A stretch of DNA of 64,000 bases from CAVRXQ01 sp963725215 (GTDB taxonomy: Bacteria; Actinomycetota; Acidimicrobiia; Acidimicrobiales; Bog-793), in the NCBI GenBank assembly GCA_963725215.1, contig CAVRXQ010000006.1, forward strand, positions 124,001 to 188,000. The letters are read 5' to 3'. The notes beneath the pieces are model-generated. The model did not search any database, was not told the origin of the DNA, and saw nothing but the letters and a program-made list of their open reading frames with translations. Below are positions 53,723 to 62,802 of this stretch, one piece after another. Each line of letters starts with the position of its first letter. Within the stretch, counting starts at the first letter, position 1. Position numbers and translations under genes: made by a program.

Positions 53723-54868
53723 GTGACGAGCCTTCTTGTCACGAATGACTTCCCGCCCAAAGTCGGCGGCATCCAGTCCTATCTCTTCGAGCTGTGGCGG
53801 CGCCTGCCAACTGAGCGCCACGCGGTGCTGACGCGGGCCCAACCGAATGCCGAGGCCTTCGATGCGTCCTCGCCGGTCGTCGTGCGGAGAATCCCCGCGC
53901 GGGTCTTGCTTCCGACTCCGAGTGTCGCCTCGGCGGTCCGCGCGTACGCGAAGGAGATCGGTGCGGGCTTCGTGGTGTTCGATCCCGCCCTGCCTCTCGG
54001 ACACCTCGGACCACAACTCGGGATCCCCTACGGACTGATCCTGCACGGGGCGGAAGTGACCGTTCCCTCACGGCTGCCCGTGACTTCGAAGCTCCTGCGC
54101 CGGGTGCTCGAAGGAGCCGATCTCGTCATCGCGGCGGGCAGCTATCCGGCGCAAGAAGCGCGCCGGCTCACCCGGGGCGCGATCGCCGACCCGGTAGTGA
54201 TCCCGCCCGGGGTCGACGGCTCGCGATTCGAGTTGCTCGACGCGGCGAGGAGGTCGTCAGCACGGGCCCTTTTCGGTCTGGCACCTGACGCCCAGGTGAT
54301 CGTGGGCGTGAGCCGCCTCGTCCCTCGCAAGGGCTTCGACGTCCTGATCGAGGCGGCCGCCGAATTGAGGACGACCCACCCCGATCTCGCCGTGGCCATC
54401 GCCGGTGCGGGTCGGGATGAGACGCGTCTTCGCCGGCTGATCCGCCGTCTGCGTGCCCCGGTGCGACTTCTCGGCCGGGTGAGCGACGAGGACCTTCCCC
54501 TGCTCGTGGGATCGGCAGACATTTTCTCGATGTTGTGCCGAACGAGATGGGGTGGGCTCGAGCAGGAGGGTTTCGGGATCGTTTTTTTGGAGGCGGCAGC
54601 GGCCGGCGTGCCCCAGGTCGCCGGCCGAAGCGGGGGTTCGCACGAGGCGGTTCTCGACCAGGTGACTGGGCTCGTCGTCGACCGCCCAGCCGACCTCGTG
54701 GTTGCCAGTTCGGCGCTAGCCCGCCTGCTCGACGACGAAGATCTCCGACGTCGCATGGGGTCGGCGGCCCGCTCAAGGGCGCTCGAAGAGTTCAATTACG
54801 AGAGCCTTGCGGCCCGCCTGGAGGAGGCCCTTTCGAAGGCCGAAGCGGGCGAAGCACGCGCCGGGTGA
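53723..54868 (+). CDS. Family 4 glycosyltransferase, PimB-like
   Basis: The N-terminus LLVTNDFPPKVGGIQSYLFE has the GGIQ acceptor loop of PimB-type mannosyltransferases, followed by LILHGAEVTVPSRLPVTSKL, the donor-domain VSRLVPRKGFDVLIEAAAEL and the EX7E motif EQEGFGIVFLEAAAAGVPQV. In mycobacteria PimB' adds the second mannose to phosphatidylinositol mannosides. That this is its substrate here is inference from similarity and from the actinobacterial setting. GTG start. Confidence 0.83.
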   Translation: MTSLLVTNDFPPKVGGIQSYLFELWRRLPTERHAVLTRAQPNAEAFDASSPVVVRRIPARVLLPTPSVASAVRAYAKEIGAGFVVFDPALPLGHLGPQLGIPYGLILHGAEVTVPSRLPVTSKLLRRVLEGADLVIAAGSYPAQEARRLTRGAIADPVVIPPGVDGSRFELLDAARRSSARALFGLAPDAQVIVGVSRLVPRKGFDVLIEAAAELRTTHPDLAVAIAGAGRDETRLRRLIRRLRAPVRLLGRVSDEDLPLLVGSADIFSMLCRTRWGGLEQEGFGIVFLEAAAAGVPQVAGRSGGSHEAVLDQVTGLVVDRPADLVVASSALARLLDDEDLRRRMGSAARSRALEEFNYESLAARLEEALSKAEAGEARAG

Positions 54869-54943
54869 TTTTCCCTGCTACATACATTGCCGGAGGCGCA
54901 GGCAGCGGGGGAAGGGTCGCGCGCCGCTCGAAAGGAGTCATCG

Positions 54944-55384
54944 GTGGAGAGCACCGCGCAGCGGATGACGATCGCCGCCACGCCCGAGCGGTGTTTCGCG
55001 GTCGTCGTCGATTTCGAGCGTTATCCGGAATGGGTCGCCGACGTGAAAGAGGTCCACGTCCTCGAACGCGACGCGCAAGGACGGGGGACCATCGTGAGCT
55101 TCCGGGCAGGCGCGTTCGGCCGTAGCACGAGCTACGTCCTCGCATACGACTACTCGGGCGCGCCGAACGTGGTCTCTTGGGCCCAACAAGACGGCGATCT
55201 AACGAGTCGCCTTGACGGGAGCTACGACTTCCGCCCCACGAGCGACGGCGCGACCGAGGTCCGCTACGAGTTGTCCGTGGAACTTCGGGTGCCGATCCCG
55301 GGATTCGTGAAGCGCCGTGTCGAAGCGAACATCCTCCATGCCGCGGTGCGGGACTTGAAGACGCGCGTCGAATCCGGCCGCTGA
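54944..55384 (+). CDS. SRPBCC (polyketide cyclase/START-like) protein
   Basis: The product has the helix-grip fold pattern: QRMTIAATPERCFAVVVDFE, RYPEWVADVKEVHVLERDAQ (the hydrophobic YPEW motif) and a long C-terminal helix RRVEANILHAAVRDLKTRVE. I use the GTG at 54944 because AAGGAG lies 8 bases ahead. Such proteins bind lipids or small hydrophobic molecules. Its gene follows the PimB-like glycosyltransferase closely, so a lipid-related role is plausible but unproven. Confidence 0.8.
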   Translation: MESTAQRMTIAATPERCFAVVVDFERYPEWVADVKEVHVLERDAQGRGTIVSFRAGAFGRSTSYVLAYDYSGAPNVVSWAQQDGDLTSRLDGSYDFRPTSDGATEVRYELSVELRVPIPGFVKRRVEANILHAAVRDLKTRVESGR

Positions 55385-55400
55385 TCAAAGACGCGTCCGC

Positions 55401-56105
55401 GTGCGGATCGGCGTCATCCTGCCGACGTTCGCTCGTCGCATCGAACCAGCGCTCGCCCGCGCGCACGAGGCAGAAGCGCGGGGGATCCACGGCGTCTTCT
55501 GTTACGACCACTTATGGCCGATGGGAGCGCCCGGGAAACCGGCCCTTGCGCCGTTCCCGTTCCTTGGGCGACTCTCCGCCGAGACGACGGCGCTCCGTCT
55601 CGGGACCCTCGTTGCGCGCGTCGGCTTGGTGCCCGACCACGTGCTCGTCGGCGAGTTCCGAACCCTCGCGGCCCTGAGCGGGAACCGCGTCGTCGCGGCG
55701 CTCGGCACAGGAGACCGAATGAGCGCGCAAGAAAACCTCGCCTACGGGATCGGATTCACCCCGCCTGCTCATCGGCGCGCGTCTCTTGAAAAGGTGGCGA
55801 GGGCGCTCGTCGGAGAAGGAATCGAGGTCTGGATCGGCGCGGGCGCGAAACCGACGGACGCGATCGCATGGACATCGGGCGCGACGCTGAACGCGTTCGA
55901 CGCCGAGGTAGCAACGATCGCCGATCACGCGCGACGCGGACCCGTCTCATGGGCCGGGTCGCTTCCCCGTGGCGCTACCGAAGCGACCGCGTTGTTGCGG
56001 GCGTTGTCGTCGGCTGGAGCGACGTGGGCGGTGGTCGGGTCGAACAACCCGATCAAAGAGATCGCGAGCGCAGCAGCCTCCGCCGGGGTGAGGCTCGAGC
56101 CTTGA
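55401..56105 (+). CDS. Luciferase-like (F420-type) monooxygenase-fold protein
   Basis: The 234-residue protein starts MRIGVILPTF and has AEARGIHGVFCYDHLWPMG, TTALRLGTLVARVGLVPDHV and GTGDRMSAQENLAYGIGF, the strand and loop pattern of bacterial luciferase-like, F420- or FMN-dependent oxidoreductases. It is shorter than the usual 300 residues because one insertion of the barrel is missing, so it may be a reduced member. Substrate unknown. Close spacing (16 bases) to the SRPBCC gene suggests one operon. Confidence 0.75.
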   Translation: MRIGVILPTFARRIEPALARAHEAEARGIHGVFCYDHLWPMGAPGKPALAPFPFLGRLSAETTALRLGTLVARVGLVPDHVLVGEFRTLAALSGNRVVAALGTGDRMSAQENLAYGIGFTPPAHRRASLEKVARALVGEGIEVWIGAGAKPTDAIAWTSGATLNAFDAEVATIADHARRGPVSWAGSLPRGATEATALLRALSSAGATWAVVGSNNPIKEIASAAASAGVRLEP

Positions 56106-56230
56106 CGGGAGCGAGGCCGTCACTGCTGCCCGATAGTCTCGGCGATGTCGCTCCCCGTGAATCATCATTGACACCGTCGTAACTACGGTGTTGTAATTGT
56201 ATCCTTATTTAGTGGTCGAGAGACCAGGTG

Positions 56231-56246
56231 CCACTACATATTGTGT
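56231..56246. promoter_or_regulatory. Candidate NrdR box upstream of nrdJ
   Basis: CCACTACATATTGTGT matches the 16-base NrdR consensus (acaCwAtATaTwGtgt) at 14 of 16 positions, by eye, and is a near-palindrome. It lies 86 bases before the nrdJ start. NrdR represses ribonucleotide reductase genes in many bacteria, usually through two such boxes. I do not see a second at the usual spacing. A separate inverted repeat, ACACCGT/ACGGTGT, lies at 56171-56191. Confidence 0.45.
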
Positions 56247-56331
56247 TCCAAGACACGTCCGGGGGTCGCAGACGTGAGTCGTGCTCATGCACGGGACACA
56301 GCTGGAACACGAGACCGAGGGGGTCTGAGCG

Positions 56332-59136
56332 ATGGCGCTAGCGGACGAGCGGGTCGACATTGGCATCACGCGCCATTTCACGACCAAGGGCCGTCATCCC
56401 TACGACGAGGTCGAGTGGGAGCGACGCGACTCGATGATCTCGGACTACCGGACCGGCGAGGTCGCCTTTGAACAGCACGACGTCGAGGTGCCGAGGGACT
56501 GGTCGATCAACGCGACGAACATCCTCGCTCAGAAGTACTTCCGCGGCACCCTCGGCACCCCAGAGCGGGAGCACTCGCTGCGCCAGGTGATCGACCGGGT
56601 GGCCGACACGATCGCTGACTGGGGGGCGCGCGACGGCTACTTCGCCGACGACGAAGAGACCGAGGCGTTCCGCGACGAGCTCAAGCACCTGATCGTGAGC
56701 CAGAAGGCGGCGTTCAACTCGCCGGTCTGGTTCAACATCGGGGTGAAAGGAGTGCCCCAGCAGGCCTCGGCCTGCTTCATCCTCGCCGTCGAGGACTCGA
56801 TGCAGTCGATCCTCAACTGGTACGTCGAAGAGGGGACCATCTTCAAAGGCGGATCGGGAGCGGGAGTGAACCTGTCGCGCATCCGGAGTTCGAGAGAGAA
56901 CCTCGCTGGCGGTGGCACGGCGTCGGGACCGGTCAGTTTCATGCGCGGAGCAGACGCCTCCGCGGGGACGATCAAGTCGGGAGGAAAGACGAGGCGCGCG
57001 GCGAAGATGGTCATCCTCGACGCGGATCACCCCGACATCCGCGAGTTCATCTGGTGCAAGGCGCGCGAAGAGCGCAAAGCGCGCGCGCTTGAAACGGCGG
57101 GATTCGACATGGATCTCGATGGCAAGGACAGCTACTCGATCCAATATCAGAACGCGAACAACTCGGTCCGCGTGAGCGACGAGTTCATGAACGCGGTGGT
57201 GAAAGACAAGCCGTGGCCGCTCGTCGCCCGGACGACCGGACAGCCGCTCGACACGGTGTCCGCTCGGGAGCTCTTTCACGAGATCGCACAGGCGGCTTGG
57301 GAATGCGCGGATCCCGGCTTGCAGTTCGACACGACGATCAACAAGTGGCACACCGCGCCGAACACCGGCCGCATCAACGGGTCGAATCCGTGCTCGGAAT
57401 ACGTCCATTTGGACAACAGCGCGTGCAATCTCGCCAGCATCAACTTGTTGAAGTTCCTCTCCGACGACGGGCGATTCGACATCGATGGGTTCAAGCAAGC
57501 CGTCGAGGTGACCTTCACGGCGCAGGAGATCCTCGTCGGAAACGCCGACTACCCGACGGAGAAGATCGCGGACACGACGCGACGCTTCCGCGAGCTGGGC
57601 CTCGGTTACGCCAACCTCGGCGCGATGCTGATGGCGCTCGGCCTGCCGTACGACTCGGACGCCGCGCGCGCTGTTTCGGCGGTGGTGACGGCGCTCATGA
57701 CGGGCCACGCCTACACGACCTCGGGTCGGATGGCCTCGCGCATGGGTCCGTTCGCCGGTTATCACGACAACTCCGAGCCGATGCGCAGCGTGATCAAGAT
57801 GCACCGTGGCGAAGTCGACAGGATCGACACGTCGGTGGTTCCCGACGGGCTCGTCGACGCGGCACGAGAGGCGTGGGATCACGCCGTCGAGCTCTCCGAG
57901 GCGTTCGGTGTGCGCAACTCCCAAGCGACCGTGCTCGCGCCGACAGGGACGATCTCGTTTTTGATGGACTGCGACACGACGGGGATTGAGCCTGACCTCG
58001 GCCTTGTGAAGACGAAGAAGCTCGTTGGCGGCGGGACGATGTCGATCGTCAATCAGACGATTCCCCGGGCGCTGCGCAACCTCGGATACTCAGAGATCGA
58101 GATCGGCGAGATCGTGGCCCACATCGACGAGCACAAGTCGATCCTTGGCGCGCCGAACGTGAAGGCTGAGCACCTGCCGGTCTTCGCTTGCTCGATGGGC
58201 GACAATGTCATTCACTACCGCGGTCACGTGAAGATGATGGGCGCAGTACAGCCATTCATCTCCGGCGCCATCTCGAAGACGGTGAACATGCCGGAGCAGG
58301 CGAGCGTGGAAGAGGTCGAACAACTCCACCTCGACGCGTGGAAGATGGGACTGAAGGCGGTCGCGATCTACCGCGACAACTGCAAGGTCGGGCAACCGCT
58401 CTCCACGACGAAAAAGGAGTCGGCTGTCGAGCTTGAACCAACTGCGGGCGTTGGTGAGCTGCACGCCAAGATCGCGGAGCTCGAAGAGGCTCTCGCGGGC
58501 CACGTCACGGCGCCCCCGGCGACGACTCGTAAGCGGCTTCCACGCCATCGCCGCTCGAACACCTTCGCGTTCCGTGTCGCTGACTGCGACGGCTACGTCA
58601 CCGTTGGCGAATACGAAGACGGAAGGCCTGGCGAAGTCTTCTTGAAGGTGTCGAAGCAGGGCTCGACCCTTTCGGGGGTGATGGACGCGTTCGCCATCGC
58701 GGTCAGCCTCGGTCTCCAGCACGGTGTTCCGCTTTCGACGTTCGTCAAGAAGTACACGAACATGCGATTCGAGCCAGCGGGCATCACCGACGACCCGGAG
58801 TTGCGGATCGCGACGAGCCTTGTCGACTTCATCTTCCGCCGTCTCGCGCTCGAGTACTTGCCGTACGACGAGCGCGTCGAGCTTGGAATCCTTTCGACGG
58901 GGGAGCGCACGCAGCCAACGTTGCCCGGCCTCGAAGATGTCGAGTTCGTCGACGCCGCGAAGCGCGAGCAAGAACGCTTCGGAGACGGAGGCGACAGCGT
59001 AAGCCTGACCACCGTGCGCGAGGAGTCGTACGAGACGAGGGACGCGCCCTTCTGCTACGCCTGCGGAAACCTGATGCAGCGGGCGGGAACGTGTTACGCC
59101 TGTCCGAGCTGTGGGGCGACGAGCGGCTGTTCGTAG
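56332..59136 (+). CDS. nrdJ: Adenosylcobalamin-dependent (class II) ribonucleotide reductase
   Basis: The 934-residue protein has FNSPVWFNIGVKGVPQQASA, the GSGAGVNLSRIRSSRE loop, NGSNPCSEYVHLDNSACNLA (thiyl-radical and substrate region), LAPTGTISFLMDCDTTGIEP and the C-terminal Cys-rich tail CYACGNLMQ, CYACPSCGATSGC that shuttles electrons. It reduces ribonucleotides to deoxyribonucleotides with vitamin B12 and without oxygen. A leader stem-loop (AGACC...GGTCT, 56312-56326) includes the Shine-Dalgarno in its loop. nrdR is not adjacent. Full-length and intact. Confidence 0.96.
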   Translation: MALADERVDIGITRHFTTKGRHPYDEVEWERRDSMISDYRTGEVAFEQHDVEVPRDWSINATNILAQKYFRGTLGTPEREHSLRQVIDRVADTIADWGARDGYFADDEETEAFRDELKHLIVSQKAAFNSPVWFNIGVKGVPQQASACFILAVEDSMQSILNWYVEEGTIFKGGSGAGVNLSRIRSSRENLAGGGTASGPVSFMRGADASAGTIKSGGKTRRAAKMVILDADHPDIREFIWCKAREERKARALETAGFDMDLDGKDSYSIQYQNANNSVRVSDEFMNAVVKDKPWPLVARTTGQPLDTVSARELFHEIAQAAWECADPGLQFDTTINKWHTAPNTGRINGSNPCSEYVHLDNSACNLASINLLKFLSDDGRFDIDGFKQAVEVTFTAQEILVGNADYPTEKIADTTRRFRELGLGYANLGAMLMALGLPYDSDAARAVSAVVTALMTGHAYTTSGRMASRMGPFAGYHDNSEPMRSVIKMHRGEVDRIDTSVVPDGLVDAAREAWDHAVELSEAFGVRNSQATVLAPTGTISFLMDCDTTGIEPDLGLVKTKKLVGGGTMSIVNQTIPRALRNLGYSEIEIGEIVAHIDEHKSILGAPNVKAEHLPVFACSMGDNVIHYRGHVKMMGAVQPFISGAISKTVNMPEQASVEEVEQLHLDAWKMGLKAVAIYRDNCKVGQPLSTTKKESAVELEPTAGVGELHAKIAELEEALAGHVTAPPATTRKRLPRHRRSNTFAFRVADCDGYVTVGEYEDGRPGEVFLKVSKQGSTLSGVMDAFAIAVSLGLQHGVPLSTFVKKYTNMRFEPAGITDDPELRIATSLVDFIFRRLALEYLPYDERVELGILSTGERTQPTLPGLEDVEFVDAAKREQERFGDGGDSVSLTTVREESYETRDAPFCYACGNLMQRAGTCYACPSCGATSGCS

Positions 59137-59179
59137 CGTCAGTTCCGCCGTCCTCGACGGCCCGTCAGGAACTAACGGC

Positions 59180-59314
59180 GACTTGCCGGCGGAGACTCCG
59201 GGTTGGCCAGACCAGCCGCATTGGGTGCTCCACTGCCTTCACGTGGTCCTCAACGAGGAGTGGGAGCACCGAAGGTACGCGGAAAGAGACCTTGAGGTTC
59301 TCAACCGGCGGTAG
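59180..59314 (+). pseudogene. Probable remnant of a DinB-like protein C-terminus
   Basis: Just after nrdJ the forward frame reads DLPAETPGWPDQPHWVLHCL then HVVLNEEWEHRRYAERDLEV and stops. The NEEWEHRRYAERDL phrase resembles the end of DinB/DUF664-type proteins that I recall from actinobacteria. No earlier part of such a protein is present in any frame because nrdJ occupies that space. It is either a gene remnant or a tiny gene. The next gene converges from the right. Confidence 0.4.
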
Positions 59315-59367
59315 TCACCCGACTCCGGGGTCCGAGTTTCGAACGCGAGGCTTGTGCAGATCCTGAT

Positions 59368-60276
59368 TTATGGAGTCTTCGGCTTCGGCTCGAGAGCGAG
59401 CCGCGCCGCACTCACGTCTTCCCTCGCATGGCCGGTATCGACGGCGATGTGCCACTGGCGTGACAGGGAGGCGAGTAGCGGCAACGCGTCGTGCCCGCCG
59501 ATTTCGAGGGCGAGATCCACGTCTTTCAGCGCCCACTCGAGAGGGAATTCGGGCGCGTAATCACCTTGCTCCATTTTGTGAAGCTTGGCGTCGGCAAGCG
59601 GGGCGTCGAGCGGCCCACCCTCGATCGCGGCGTTGAGAGCCTCGGAGTCGATGCCCAGTCTTTCGGAGAGGGCGAGCGTCTCCGCGACGCCCTCGATGAG
59701 GATCGAGAGGTACGAGTTGACGACGAGCTTCATTCGACTGCCCTGACCGGCGTCGCCAAGCCATACGGTCCTGCGACCGATGGCGCCGAACGCTCGTTCC
59801 ACGATCGACGCCGCTTGCGCTGGACCGGAGGCGAGGATGAGGAGTTCTCCTTTCTCCGCCGGTCCCTTGCTTCCCGAAACGGGGGCGTCGATGAACATCA
59901 CGTCGGAGCGCAGTTCGGCCAGGCGGCGGACGAAGTCGAGGGTCTCTTCCACGCCGATCGTTCCCATCTGCGCCCAAACCGCATGAGGCGCGAAATCTTC
60001 GGTGACGTTGCCGTCGAAAACGACGGAGTTCACGATCGCGGCAGTCGGAAGCATCGTGATCGCGACCTGCGCCCCGCGTACCGCCTCGCGAGGCGAGTCC
60101 GCGACGTGCCCACCAGCGCGGGAGATCGTCGTGGTCGCACCAGACGACCGATCCCACACCGTCGTTTGCAAGCCCGCGGCGAGGAGGTTTGTGGCCATCC
60201 CCGAGCCCATGATGCCGACGCCAAGCACGGCCACCTTGGTGCCATCCCCGTTTCCGGTCGAGGTCGTCACGCGCAT
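59368..60276 (-). CDS. Beta-hydroxyacid dehydrogenase (3-hydroxyisobutyrate dehydrogenase-like)
   Basis: The 302-residue protein has the NAD(P) fold VAVLGVGIMGSGMATNLLAA, the substrate loop DAPVSGSKGPAEKGELLILA and the catalytic Lys in RMKLVVNSYLSILIEGVAET, the three signatures of the 6-phosphogluconate/3-hydroxyisobutyrate dehydrogenase family. It oxidises a beta-hydroxyacid or reduces the semialdehyde (for example in valine degradation). Exact substrate uncertain. It converges with the DinB-like remnant. Confidence 0.88.
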   Translation of the reverse strand: MRVTTSTGNGDGTKVAVLGVGIMGSGMATNLLAAGLQTTVWDRSSGATTTISRAGGHVADSPREAVRGAQVAITMLPTAAIVNSVVFDGNVTEDFAPHAVWAQMGTIGVEETLDFVRRLAELRSDVMFIDAPVSGSKGPAEKGELLILASGPAQAASIVERAFGAIGRRTVWLGDAGQGSRMKLVVNSYLSILIEGVAETLALSERLGIDSEALNAAIEGGPLDAPLADAKLHKMEQGDYAPEFPLEWALKDVDLALEIGGHDALPLLASLSRQWHIAVDTGHAREDVSAARLALEPKPKTP

Positions 60277-60450
60277 TCTCCCTCGCAGGACTTTCGGCCG
60301 AAGCTAGTGGTCCCGGTCTTGTTTTGCCCGACGAGGTTCTCGGCCTTCCGCCGGTTTTCCAGTTCGCGAAAGGGTCAACCGACCCTACGGGTGGGAACTG
60401 GGCGGGGCGAAGATGCCAAAGAGAACTGACGCGAGAAGGGAGAAAGGTCT

Positions 60451-60624
60451 GTGGCCGTGTTGATCGTGCTGGCCGGGTTGGTCGTGTTCGGAGTCGTCCT
60501 GTTGGCGCCCCTTATGCTTCCCGGCGCTGTCGTCGTCCTTGCCGTAGCTGGAGCAGGCATTCGCCAAGCGCCACCACAGCGCCCGGTCGCTTGGTTCACA
60601 CTGAAAGATGGCGAAGGCGTATAG
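60451..60624 (+). CDS. Small hydrophobic membrane protein (57 residues)
   Basis: From a GTG at 60451, behind GGGAGAAAGG, the frame reads VAVLIVLAGLVVFGVVLLAP, then LMLPGAVVVLAVAGAGIRQA and a short polar end WFTLKDGEGV. There are one or two membrane helices. It is short and easily missed, but the ribosome site and the hydrophobic pattern support it. It lies 29 bases before the DUF1918 gene and may be co-transcribed. No family recognised. Confidence 0.55.
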   Translation: MAVLIVLAGLVVFGVVLLAPLMLPGAVVVLAVAGAGIRQAPPQRPVAWFTLKDGEGV

Positions 60625-60653
60625 CTCGCCCACGTGAGGGACCGGGAGGTCGG

Positions 60654-60848
60654 ATGGTCGAAATAGGTGCTCGAGTTGCCGTCGAGTCAGAGAAGGTGGG
60701 AGTTGCCCCGCGCGTCGGCACGGTGACCGCCGTCGAAGGCGAGATCGTCCACGTGCGTTGGGACGAAGGCGGCGAAACGGAGTTCATCCCCGCAGCGGGA
60801 TCCCTGCGAGTCCTGCCCGCACACGAGCCGAAGTCGCGCGCGAGTTAG
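60654..60848 (+). CDS. DUF1918 family protein
   Basis: The 64-residue protein reads VEIGARVAVESEKVGVAPRV then GTVTAVEGEIVHVRWDEGGE and ends EFIPAAGSLRVLP, the SH3-like DUF1918 pattern common in actinobacteria. No experimental role is established. ATG at 60654. Confidence 0.75.
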   Translation: MVEIGARVAVESEKVGVAPRVGTVTAVEGEIVHVRWDEGGETEFIPAAGSLRVLPAHEPKSRAS

Positions 60849-60978
60849 TAACCCGCGGAGGGTCCGTCAGCGAACCCATCGATCAGGATCGCCACATTAG
60901 GTGACGTAGTCGACGTGCGGAGTCGGTAGACGCGCCGCATCGGCACGTTTGTTCCCCGTCGGTGACAGAATCCCGTTC

Positions 60979-61311
60979 ATGGCGTACGACGAAGACCTTG
61001 CGAATCGCCTGCGCGAGCTGTTGCAAGACGAGCGGGGTGTGACCGAAAAGAAAATGTTTGGCGGCCTCGCCTTCTTGGTTGGCGGCAACATGTCTGTCGC
61101 CGTGAGCGGACAAGGCGGTCTTTTGGTGCGCGTCGACCCGTCTGAGACGGAAAAACTCGTCGTCCGCAAGGGCGCCAGCCGCTTCGAAATGCGCGGACGC
61201 GAGATGGACGGGTGGCTGAGGGTGAGCGAGGACGGAATGCGTACGGCGCGCGATCTCGAGCGCTGGGTCCGCATCGGCATGGAATACGCGACGTCGCTGC
61301 CGAAGAAGTGA
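60979..61311 (+). CDS. TfoX N-terminal-domain protein
   Basis: The ATG at 60979 opens a 110-residue protein with DLANRLRELLQDERGVTEKK, the MFGGLAFLVGGNMSVAV core and ERWVRIGMEYATSLPKK at the end, as in the TfoX_N family (MmcQ/YjbR-related fold). In actinobacteria these stand alone and their role is unknown, although the name comes from a competence regulator. Good start: the upstream frame has no conservation. Confidence 0.85.
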   Translation: MAYDEDLANRLRELLQDERGVTEKKMFGGLAFLVGGNMSVAVSGQGGLLVRVDPSETEKLVVRKGASRFEMRGREMDGWLRVSEDGMRTARDLERWVRIGMEYATSLPKK

Positions 61312-61404
61312 CGCCGAGAGTTCACTCGGCCGTCGTTCTCGCCTTCTGATCGAATTTATTGGGCACTACAAAGGTGCGCGCCGAGCGCGCAAGGGGAGGC
61401 CCCA

Positions 61405-62796
61405 TTGGACATCGACGCGGAGACCTACCGCACAGTCATAGAGCCGTTCCGCATTCACGCCGTCGAACCGATCGAGATGACGACGGTTGAGGTACGTAGT
61501 CGGGCGATCGAGGAGGCGGGCTACAACCTGTTCAACCTGCCGGCGTCAAAGGTGATGATCGATCTCCTCACCGATTCCGGCACCGGGGCGATGAGTCGTG
61601 ACCAGTGGTCGGCGATCCAACACGGTGACGAGTCGTACGCGGGGTCCCCTTCTTGGGAAATATTCCGCGCCGCGGTGGAGGAGCTGTTCCCGTTCCGCCA
61701 TCTCATCCCCACCCACCAGGGGCGCGCGGCGGAGAGGATTCTGTTCTCGGTGATCGGCGGAGCGGGCAAGGTCGTCCCGAACAACACCCATTTCGACACC
61801 ACCCGGGCGAATGTCGAATACACAGGCGCTGAGGCCGTCGACTGCGTGATCCCCGAAGGGACCGACCCGCGATCGCTCCATCCCTTCAAGGGCAACGTCG
61901 ACGTCGACGCTCTGCGGACTCTCATCGAGCGACGCGGAAGCGATGCCGTTCCCGTCGTGATGGTGACGGTGACGAACAATTCCGGCGGTGGTCAGCCGGT
62001 CAGCCTCGAGAACCTGCGGGCGGTGCGGGCGTTGTGCGACGAATTCGGTATCCCTCTGTTCCTCGACGCTTGCCGCTTTGCGGAGAACGCGTGGTTCATC
62101 CGCGAGCGCGAATCCGGACAGTCCGACCGGCTCGTCGCCGACATCGTTCGGGAGATGGCGTCGCTCGCCGACGGAATGACGATGAGCGCGAAGAAAGATC
62201 CGCTCTGCAACATCGGCGGCTGGCTCGCCTGCAACGACGACGCGCTCGCCGAAGCCGCGCGGAACATGCTGATCCTCACCGAAGGATTCCCGACCTACGG
62301 CGGCCTAGCCGGACGCGACCTTGAGGCGATCGCGCAGGGACTGAAGGAAGCGGTCTCCCACGACTACCTTCGCTATCGCATTCGCTCGACGGCGTATCTC
62401 GGAGAAGCGCTCGATCACGCCGGCATTCCAGTCGTTTTGCCGATCGGCGGTCACGCGGTCTACCTCGACGCGCGTTCGCTGTTGGCGCACATCCCTCCGC
62501 TCGAGTACCCGGGTCAGTCGCTCGCGATCGCGCTCTACGAGGCGGGCGGGCTCCGCAGCTGCGAGATCGGGACGGTGATGTTCGGGCGCCAGGCCGACGG
62601 TTCGGAGCGTCCGGCGCCGATGGACCTCGTGCGGCTCGCAATCCCGCGTCGGACCTATACCCAGAGCCATGTCGATTACGCGATCGAGGTGTGCGAGACC
62701 GTCGCGAAGCATTCACACGAATTGCGTGGCCTACGCATCACAGAGGAGCCCGCTCAGCTGCGTCACTTCACGGCGAAGTTCGAGCCCCTTTCCTGA
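61405..62796 (+). CDS. tnaA: Tryptophanase / beta-eliminating lyase
   Basis: The 463-residue protein has the fold-type I PLP signature: YNLFNLPASKVMIDLLTDSG, SDRLVADIVREMASLADGMT and the Schiff-base region MSAKKDPLCNIGGWLACND, matching tryptophanase/tyrosine phenol-lyase. It cleaves tryptophan to indole, pyruvate and ammonia. Tyrosine phenol-lyase is the alternative. TTG start at 61405 behind GGGGAGG. It converges with a kynureninase gene, only six bases apart, so both tryptophan-degrading activities are clustered here. Confidence 0.87.
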   Translation: MDIDAETYRTVIEPFRIHAVEPIEMTTVEVRSRAIEEAGYNLFNLPASKVMIDLLTDSGTGAMSRDQWSAIQHGDESYAGSPSWEIFRAAVEELFPFRHLIPTHQGRAAERILFSVIGGAGKVVPNNTHFDTTRANVEYTGAEAVDCVIPEGTDPRSLHPFKGNVDVDALRTLIERRGSDAVPVVMVTVTNNSGGGQPVSLENLRAVRALCDEFGIPLFLDACRFAENAWFIRERESGQSDRLVADIVREMASLADGMTMSAKKDPLCNIGGWLACNDDALAEAARNMLILTEGFPTYGGLAGRDLEAIAQGLKEAVSHDYLRYRIRSTAYLGEALDHAGIPVVLPIGGHAVYLDARSLLAHIPPLEYPGQSLAIALYEAGGLRSCEIGTVMFGRQADGSERPAPMDLVRLAIPRRTYTQSHVDYAIEVCETVAKHSHELRGLRITEEPAQLRHFTAKFEPLS

Positions 62797-62802
62797 GGTT
62801 GT

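Noticed and set aside
56106..56331. Possible cobalamin riboswitch before nrdJ, because of GCCACT and GAGACCAGG segments
   Set aside because: The full set of conserved blocks in the proper order, including a good B12 box, is not present.
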